From assembly GCF_000380085.1 (NCBI RefSeq), contig NZ_KB904555.1, positions 1 through 64,000 of the forward strand: DNA of 64,000 nucleotides. The letters are read 5' to 3'. Shown here in pieces: positions 57,215 to 64,000 of this stretch. The stretch comes from Streptococcus merionis DSM 19192 (GTDB lineage Bacteria > Bacillota > Bacilli > Lactobacillales > Streptococcaceae). Position 1 is the first letter of the stretch; each line of letters opens with the position of its first letter. The translations under genes were made by a program, and so were the position numbers. Below the pieces are notes generated by a model. It saw only the letters and a list, made by a program, of their open reading frames with translations. It was not told the DNA's origin and ran no database searches.

Positions 57215-58841
57215 TGCTAAACTATTTCGTTTTCTCTGGAATCTCAAAATCGCCCAGTCCTATAACATGGTTATCTATTGGTTGCAAAAGATTCCTTGGT
57301 TAGGAAATCTCATTAGTGGTCGTGCTTACCGTGGTCAGTCTGCTAAGATAGTCTTGCGATTTTTGGGAATCATTCGTTACGTTCTCACGCCCTTTTTCAA
57401 TAGTTTCCTTTATCTGTTGGTATTATCAGGAGTTTCTGTTGTTCTAGAAAAATTAGACTATGCTATCCTAGATAAGGTTCAGAACTTCTGGCTCTTGCTT
57501 TTGGTCTTTAGTCTCTTCATAGGCTCTGCTATAAAAGCAAGCCTGATTAATAATGATAAGGACAGTATCCTTGCGGTTAAGATTTTTCGTTTGACAGCAC
57601 GTCACTATTATCTATTTCAGTTGCTGATTTTAGAAACGCTTTACTTAGTCAGCTTCTCTTTTGGCTTAATGTGGTTTTGCCATTTCATGGGTGAGCCGCT
57701 GACTAAGGCTTGGTGTTTTACCCTCTTAACTCTAGGTGTCCGAGTGCTGCTCCGATATGCTATATTGCATCTTTACCAGTTGGACAAGACTGAGCCAGCC
57801 AAGCGTCCTGTTGCAGTGATGATTACTATCTCAGGCTTTGCTCCTATACTGGGAGTGCTTCTCTTCTTGATCGGCTATACCCAGCCCTTAGCTTGGATAA
57901 CGAGCCAAGGCGCTGGACTGCTGGGATTTTTCCTGATACTAGTCAGTAGCTATCTCTTGTGGCGTACGCCTTTGATTGACAAAATAGCTGAGCGACTACT
58001 CCTGATTACAGAGCTCAAGACTACGGATCAAGAAGCAGTTGCGACAGCTGATTTGCAAGTCAAGGAGGCTGACTATGATTTGTCTTCCTTAGCTGATAGA
58101 GCAGTTTCCCATCGGACGACAACTGGTATCACCTATCTTAATCAGATTTTTTACGATCGTGTAGGTCCGCATTTGAAAAAGAAAATGCAGATTAGGAAAA
58201 CGATCATCAGCGTTTTGATGGTAGCAGGAGTAGGGCTGACCCTTTGGGCAGTGAATTTTGCTGACCTTGATAAACCAGGAACATTTACAGAGCTTTTGCC
58301 TTATGTTTTTCCTTTTAGTCTGGCGGTCAGCTATCTGCTTTACTCAGGAGAAACCTTTACGCGTTTTTGCTTTTACCATTTGGATCGCAAGTTGCTTAAA
58401 TACCCCTTTTACCGGCAGCCTGAGCAGGTGTTAACGGCCCTGAAAATCCGCTTTGTCAAGGTGATACGATTGCATCTGCCTTTGCTTGGGATTGTGTTAG
58501 CTGGACTAGCAGTCATATACATCATTGCAGGTGGGCGGTCGTTGCTCGATTTGGCACTCTTGTCGGGACTAGAAACGGTGCTGATGCTCTTTTTCAGTCT
58601 ACACCACCTGATTCTCTATTACCTGATTCAGCCCTTTACCGAGTCGCTCAAGACCAAGAGTTTTACCTACCAAGCTATCAACGGGCTGGTTTACTGGCTA
58701 TCTTTCCATTTTTATCGTATCTATGAGGATACGCCACTTAGTTTTTTCTGGGGTTCTCTCATTATTATGGGGCTTTACGTCCCTATTGGCCTTTGGGCTG
58801 TCATGCGATTTGCCCCAAAACGTTTCCGCCTCAGGCAGTGA
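57207..58841 (+). CDS. ABC transporter permease, large integral membrane protein
   Basis: A 544-residue membrane protein with about 12 hydrophobic segments, a cytosolic charged N-terminus (KLFRFLWNLKIAQSYNMVIY) and a central cytosolic section around residues 275-320. It is translationally coupled to the ATPase and forms an exporter of the ABC-2 or EcsB-like kind. The substrate is unknown. It ends 11 bases before the PHP gene, so the hydrolase, transporter and PHP genes may be one operon. Confidence 0.75.
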   Translation: MTNAKLFRFLWNLKIAQSYNMVIYWLQKIPWLGNLISGRAYRGQSAKIVLRFLGIIRYVLTPFFNSFLYLLVLSGVSVVLEKLDYAILDKVQNFWLLLLVFSLFIGSAIKASLINNDKDSILAVKIFRLTARHYYLFQLLILETLYLVSFSFGLMWFCHFMGEPLTKAWCFTLLTLGVRVLLRYAILHLYQLDKTEPAKRPVAVMITISGFAPILGVLLFLIGYTQPLAWITSQGAGLLGFFLILVSSYLLWRTPLIDKIAERLLLITELKTTDQEAVATADLQVKEADYDLSSLADRAVSHRTTTGITYLNQIFYDRVGPHLKKKMQIRKTIISVLMVAGVGLTLWAVNFADLDKPGTFTELLPYVFPFSLAVSYLLYSGETFTRFCFYHLDRKLLKYPFYRQPEQVLTALKIRFVKVIRLHLPLLGIVLAGLAVIYIIAGGRSLLDLALLSGLETVLMLFFSLHHLILYYLIQPFTESLKTKSFTYQAINGLVYWLSFHFYRIYEDTPLSFFWGSLIIMGLYVPIGLWAVMRFAPKRFRLRQ

Positions 58842-58852
58842 AAGGAGTCTCT

Positions 58853-59602
58853 ATGCGTGATAATCATCTTCACACTAATTTTTCTTACGACGCGACAGCG
58901 AATTTCTCTGAGTATTTGGAACACTATTCTGGTGAGATTGTAACGACCGAGCATTTAGATCTCTCAAACCCTTATCCAGACCCTTCGCATCTGATGGATG
59001 ATGTCCCTGATTATGAGCGTTATTGTCGAGAAATAGCAGAGCTGGAAGCTATCTATGGCTCTCGCATCAAGCGCGGGATTGAGATCGGCTATTATGCCCC
59101 TCGGGAAGCCGACTTACTGGCCTACTTGGCAGATAAGGACTATGATTTGAAACTTCTCTCTGTTCACCACAATGGTCAATACGATTACCTAGACCCTTAC
59201 ATGAAAGCTCAGCCAGCTCACAGTGTTATTCCAGCCTATTTAGACCAGCTTGAGACCGCCATTGGGCGGGTCGAGGCAGATGTTCTAGCTCATTTTGATT
59301 ATGGCTTTCGTGTTTTTGAGCTGACTGTTGAAGATTTGCAAGTCTATGAAGCGCAACTCCTCCGCATTTTTCAAAAGATGATCGATCACAAGCTAGCTTT
59401 TGAACTCAATAGCAAATCTATGTACCTCTATGGCCACGAACATCTCTACCGCTATGCGCTGACCCTGATTAGCAGTTTAGGTGGTAGTCGCATTTCGATT
59501 GGATCAGATGGCCATAAGTTAGAGCATTTTCGTTTAGCCTTTGACAAAATAGAAGCACTTTTGGAGGAATTTGGGATAGGAGAAGAAGCCATCCTAAAAT
59601 AA
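58853..59602 (+). CDS. PHP-domain phosphoesterase (histidinol-phosphatase family)
   Basis: A 249-residue PHP protein. Metal ligands are visible in RDNHLHTNFSYDA, TTEHLDLSNP, GIEIGYYAP, LLSVHHNGQYDYL, DVLAHFDYGFR and SIGSDGHKLEHF. The start at 58853 follows AAAGGAG; a longer frame overlaps the permease and lacks a ribosome binding site. Family members include HisK-type histidinol phosphatases, but no other histidine gene is near, so a general phosphoesterase role is as likely. Distant spacing after the stop contains repeats. Confidence 0.85.
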   Translation: MRDNHLHTNFSYDATANFSEYLEHYSGEIVTTEHLDLSNPYPDPSHLMDDVPDYERYCREIAELEAIYGSRIKRGIEIGYYAPREADLLAYLADKDYDLKLLSVHHNGQYDYLDPYMKAQPAHSVIPAYLDQLETAIGRVEADVLAHFDYGFRVFELTVEDLQVYEAQLLRIFQKMIDHKLAFELNSKSMYLYGHEHLYRYALTLISSLGGSRISIGSDGHKLEHFRLAFDKIEALLEEFGIGEEAILK

Positions 59603-59903
59603 AGTGCAATCTGGTATGCCTTTTCTGAAAGCAAGCTAGTTCACCCTCAATTTCCTCAGGCATAAGAATGTAAATGAGAGATTAGAAAAGGGAGCGAGAC
59701 AGAAGCCGTGATTTCAATGAAATCGACTTCCGTCTCACTCCCTGCCTTACCGCCATTTTTCAACGTTTTTTTAACGGGCTTTATATCTTGGAATTGAACA
59801 CGGGCTAAAAGCTCGGAAAAAAGATAAATCTTCCTAGAGTGTTTGCACTCTTCGTCAGATTTCCTGTTTTTCAGTCGCTTTTTACACGCCCTCATATCTT
59901 GGA
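59603..59903. repeat. Gap with family A and family B repeats
   Basis: Family A copy 4 lies at 59690-59744 (GGGAGCGAGACAGAAGCCGT with CGACTTCCGTCTCACTCCC) and can fold into a long hairpin. Family B follows to about 59905 (AACGGGCTTTATATCTTGGA, GAACACGGGCTAAAAGCTCG, then TTTTACACGCCCTCATATCT). They lie between converging genes and may terminate both. Confidence 0.6.
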
Positions 59904-60752
59904 TTAAAATTCGATTTGAAGGTGTTTTGTGAGTTCGTTGTAGAAGACAGTTTGGGCGGTATGGAAGTACGGGATAACATAAAATCCAGCTAAGCCAAAT
60001 GTCACAAGAACTAAGAGCCACCATCCGATAAAGCTAAATTGCAATAGGAAAAGTTGGAACTTATAGCCTTTCATCAGGTGTTTGCTTGCTGTGATACAGG
60101 CATTGGCTGATGTGTAGGAGCCATTTTCAATTTGGTCAAATAGGATAAATTCAGTTATGGCATAGCTGTAGGATTTGATAATCAGAGGAATCAAACCAAG
60201 TAACATGACAACAAATCCACCAAGCATCATCCAGCCTGCTATTTCAGAATAGGGGCTGATTCGGCCTTGACTGATATAGTCAAAAGCAATTAAAGTAGCA
60301 CCCATTACAAAGCTAAAAAGTCCTAGGATAGCTGGTAGTGACCACAAAAGAAGATATAAGTTTTTTAGAAGAAAGGTGACGAATACTTTTCCAAAATGGT
60401 CTTCTGAAAAAGTTTTTAAGCTATCCTTGAAAGAGACTTCTGTTTTTCGATGACGAATGACTTCAAGCATCGTCCATAGAGCACCTAGCGTGATGAATGC
60501 CATAAGAATATTTAGGATCAGGTTAAAAATTTGGCCTGAAAAGAAGCTGACAGTCAAGGTGGAAGTGGAGGCTTCTAATGCCGCTGTTATCTCCTCAGGT
60601 GAAGTACCAAGTGACGCTGTTCGATCATTGAGAGTGTATTGGATAACAAATCTGAGGATCTGCACCAAAATAGGAATGAGAAATAAAAGGTATTTCCCTT
60701 TTAAGTTTGCTAAGGCCTCTCTGGCCTTTTCACGAATATCATAATTTTCCAT
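59904..60752 (-). CDS. DUF975 family membrane protein
   Basis: A 282-residue integral membrane protein with about six hydrophobic helices. It begins MENYDIREKAREALANLKGK after AGGAGGAG (the upstream frame has no ribosome binding site). The C-terminal KHLMKGYKFQLFLLQFSFIG followed by GLAGFYVIPYFHTAQTVFY is the DUF975 signature. Function is unknown. The gene is divergent from tgt. Confidence 0.85.
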   Translation of the reverse strand: MENYDIREKAREALANLKGKYLLFLIPILVQILRFVIQYTLNDRTASLGTSPEEITAALEASTSTLTVSFFSGQIFNLILNILMAFITLGALWTMLEVIRHRKTEVSFKDSLKTFSEDHFGKVFVTFLLKNLYLLLWSLPAILGLFSFVMGATLIAFDYISQGRISPYSEIAGWMMLGGFVVMLLGLIPLIIKSYSYAITEFILFDQIENGSYTSANACITASKHLMKGYKFQLFLLQFSFIGWWLLVLVTFGLAGFYVIPYFHTAQTVFYNELTKHLQIEF

Positions 60753-62230
<1,478 letters not shown>

Positions 62231-62279
62231 GAAATGCTTCTTGTTTGTAGTTACTGTATCTTAGAAAGGAAGGAAGCGG

Positions 62280-62780
62280 ATGACTTCAGCTAAAAAAGCT
62301 CATTATGACTTACTTTTGGCTCAGCTAGAGGCTTTATTAGATGGGGAGACCAATGCCTTGGCCAATTTGTCCAATGCCTCAGCTCTTCTCAATCAAGCCT
62401 TACCTAATTCTGTCTTTACAGGTTTCTATCTTTTTGATGGGACTGAACTCATCTTGGGCCCTTTTCAAGGTGGCGTGTCTTGTGTCCATATTAGTCTGGG
62501 CAAGGGTGTCTGCGGGGAGGCTGCGCTTAAACGCCAAACCCTGATTGTTGATGACGTGACAAGGCATGAAAACTACATCGCCTGTGATTCAACAGCGATG
62601 AGCGAGATTGTAGTGCCCATGTTCAAGAACGATCGCTTATTGGGTGTTCTTGATTTGGATTCACGTCTTAAAGCGGATTATGATGCCATTGATCAGGAAT
62701 ATTTGGAGAAATTTGTCCATCTGCTGGTTCAGAAAACCGTCTGGGACTTTAGCCTGTTTGGATTGGGAGAAAGCATTTGA
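62280..62780 (+). CDS. GAF-domain free methionine-(R)-sulfoxide reductase
   Basis: A 166-residue single GAF-domain protein. It starts [65 protein letters not shown] and GVLDLDSRL are the family core. Cysteines in VSCVHI, GVCGEAA and IACDS are at positions of the catalytic and resolving residues of fRMsr. It reduces free Met-R-sulfoxide using thioredoxin. It overlaps the dnaX start by one base (TGATG) and is coupled to it. Confidence 0.88.
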   Translation: MTSAKKAHYDLLLAQLEALLDGETNALANLSNASALLNQALPNSVFTGFYLFDGTELILGPFQGGVSCVHISLGKGVCGEAALKRQTLIVDDVTRHENYIACDSTAMSEIVVPMFKNDRLLGVLDLDSRLKADYDAIDQEYLEKFVHLLVQKTVWDFSLFGLGESI

Positions 62781-64000
62781 TGTATCAAGCCCTTTATCGG
62801 AAATACCGTAGTCAGACATTTGAAGAAATGGTAGGTCAGGAAGTCGTCGCAACGACTCTGCGTCAGGCCGTGTCATCTGGAAAAATCAGTCACGCCTATC
62901 TCTTTTCTGGTCCTCGAGGAACAGGAAAAACCAGTGCTGCAAAAATTTTTGCTAAGGCCATGAATTGTCCAAATCAAAAAGACGGTGAACCCTGCAATGA
63001 GTGCTACATTTGCAAGAGTATCACAGATGGCAGCCTAGAAGATGTCATTGAGATTGATGCAGCCTCCAACAACGGGGTCGATGAAATTCGTGATATTCGG
63101 GACAAATCGACCTATGCTCCCAGTTTGGCTCAGCATAAGGTCTATATCATCGATGAAGTTCACATGCTGTCAACTGGTGCCTTCAATGCTCTGCTCAAGA
63201 CTTTGGAAGAACCAACTGAGAATGTTGTCTTTATTCTAGCAACGACAGAGTTGCATAAGATTCCTGCGACAATTCTTTCCCGTGTTCAACGCTTTGAGTT
63301 CAAGGCCATTCAGACAGACTCCATCAAAAACCATTTGGCTCATGTCTTAGACAAGGAAACGGTCAGCTATGAAGACGACGCCCTAGCTATGATCGCCCGT
63401 CGGGCAGAAGGAGGCATGCGTGATGCCTTATCCATTTTGGATCAGGCACTCAGCTTATCGACAGACGCCACAGTAACACTAGCAACGGTCGAGGAAATCA
63501 CAGGATCTATCAGTCTAAAAGCTCTTGACCAATACGTTTCAGCTATTATAGCTAGAAATACTCAGGAAGCGCTTAGCCAACTCCAAACGATCTTTACAGA
63601 GGGCAAGAGTATGAACCGGTTTGCGGTGGATCTCCTCATCTATCTTCGTGATATGCTGTTGGCCAAGTCAGGTTCTGATAAAGTCAGAGTTTCAGAGCTA
63701 TTTTTAGAGAATTTGAACATGGATCAGGAGCAGATTTTTGCCTACATTGATACGGTTAATCAAGGGCTTCGAGAAATCAAGACCAGTGCACAACCGAAAA
63801 TTTACGCAGAAGTCATGACCATTCGCTTGGCAGAAAGTTTCGTGGGGGATAGCAATAGCGTCTCTCCAACTCTTCTGACAGAAGTTGAAACTCTACAAAA
63901 CCAAGTAAAAGCCCTACAGGAGCAATTAAAAACGGTCAAATCCAATCCCATGAGTCTTTCTCAACCGCAAGCTTCAAAGCCGACGCCTACGCCTAAGCGC
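62780..64000 (+). CDS. dnaX: DNA polymerase III gamma/tau subunit, 5' part (runs off the window)
   Basis: The frame is open for 407 codons to the end of the window. It starts [20 protein letters not shown]. Walker A is SGPRGTGKTSAAK (about residues 43-55). The zinc module has C63, C72, C75 and C78. Walker B is VYIIDEVHMLS, and the sensor/SRC region is ILSRVQRFEFKAI. A linker rich in Gln, Lys and Pro begins near residue 385. It forms the clamp loader of the replisome. Coupled translation with the fRMsr gene is typical for streptococci. Confidence 0.95.
   Translation, partial: MYQALYRKYRSQTFEEMVGQEVVATTLRQAVSSGKISHAYLFSGPRGTGKTSAAKIFAKAMNCPNQKDGEPCNECYICKSITDGSLEDVIEIDAASNNGVDEIRDIRDKSTYAPSLAQHKVYIIDEVHMLSTGAFNALLKTLEEPTENVVFILATTELHKIPATILSRVQRFEFKAIQTDSIKNHLAHVLDKETVSYEDDALAMIARRAEGGMRDALSILDQALSLSTDATVTLATVEEITGSISLKALDQYVSAIIARNTQEALSQLQTIFTEGKSMNRFAVDLLIYLRDMLLAKSGSDKVRVSELFLENLNMDQEQIFAYIDTVNQGLREIKTSAQPKIYAEVMTIRLAESFVGDSNSVSPTLLTEVETLQNQVKALQEQLKTVKSNPMSLSQPQASKPTPTPKR

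Overview
The window comes from a low-GC Gram-positive coccus of the genus Streptococcus, most likely Streptococcus suis or a close relative. This rests on the gene neighbourhoods (DUF1146-murA-epuA-endA, T-box-pheS-pheT, rexB-rexA, murE divergent from a murJ/ytgP-type flippase, tgt-GAF-dnaX), an L-lysine type MurE, and a short pilus locus in the order signal peptidase, large ancillary pilin, backbone pilin, class C sortase, like the srtF type locus described in S. suis. The species call is inference; the genus is secure.

Region 1 (1-10.66 kb) is an AT-rich accessory island made of broken mobile DNA and defence-type cargo. It opens with IS630 and IS1182 transposase fragments. Then the same arrangement appears three times: the 3' end of a large serine recombinase gene, a terminator-like hairpin, an extended -10 promoter 30-65 bases past the recombinase stop, and a cargo gene about 70-110 bases past it. 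The cargoes differ: (a) a frameshifted Abi_2/AbiD-F type abortive infection gene with a HEPN motif; (b) a two-gene unit, one protein with a C-terminal HEPN-like motif and one with PIN-nuclease-like residues; (c) an intact three-gene CBASS-like operon with a CD-NTase, a Cap15-type 2TM plus beta-barrel effector, and an extra first gene with a possible PD-(D/E)XK motif. Cargoes (b) and (c) are each followed by the same 60-codon relic of an unidentified gene. The recombinases themselves are pseudogenes, one joined in frame to a 5' fragment of metK whose start codon is ACG. The island looks like a slot in which defence cargo is exchanged between conserved flanks.

Region 2 (10.9-27 kb) is mostly chromosomal core: a GH25 muramidase, an ECF S component with a DUF4430 lipoprotein, queA, nagB with a NagR-type operator, murE, murJ, a transsulfuration pair (metB, patB/malY) behind a MET-box-like palindrome, upp, a lactococcin-972-like bacteriocin relic with a three-gene ABC exporter, and the fibronectin-binding/RqcH protein.

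Region 3 (27.2-36.2 kb) is the pilus operon. Region 4 (36.3-43.7 kb) holds DUF1146, murA, epuA, endA, and pheS and pheT behind a T-box leader. Region 5 (43.9-47.8 kb) is a catabolite-controlled alpha-glucoside unit: a cre site, a PTS EIICB, a GH4 6-phospho-alpha-glucosidase and an RpiR regulator. Region 6 (48-64 kb) holds rexBA, an alpha/beta hydrolase, an ABC transporter, a PHP phosphoesterase, a DUF975 membrane protein, tgt, a free-methionine-R-sulfoxide reductase and the start of dnaX, which runs off the window. Many intergenic gaps in regions 2-6 are filled by several families of short, hairpin-forming interspersed repeats. No tRNA, rRNA or CRISPR array was seen.
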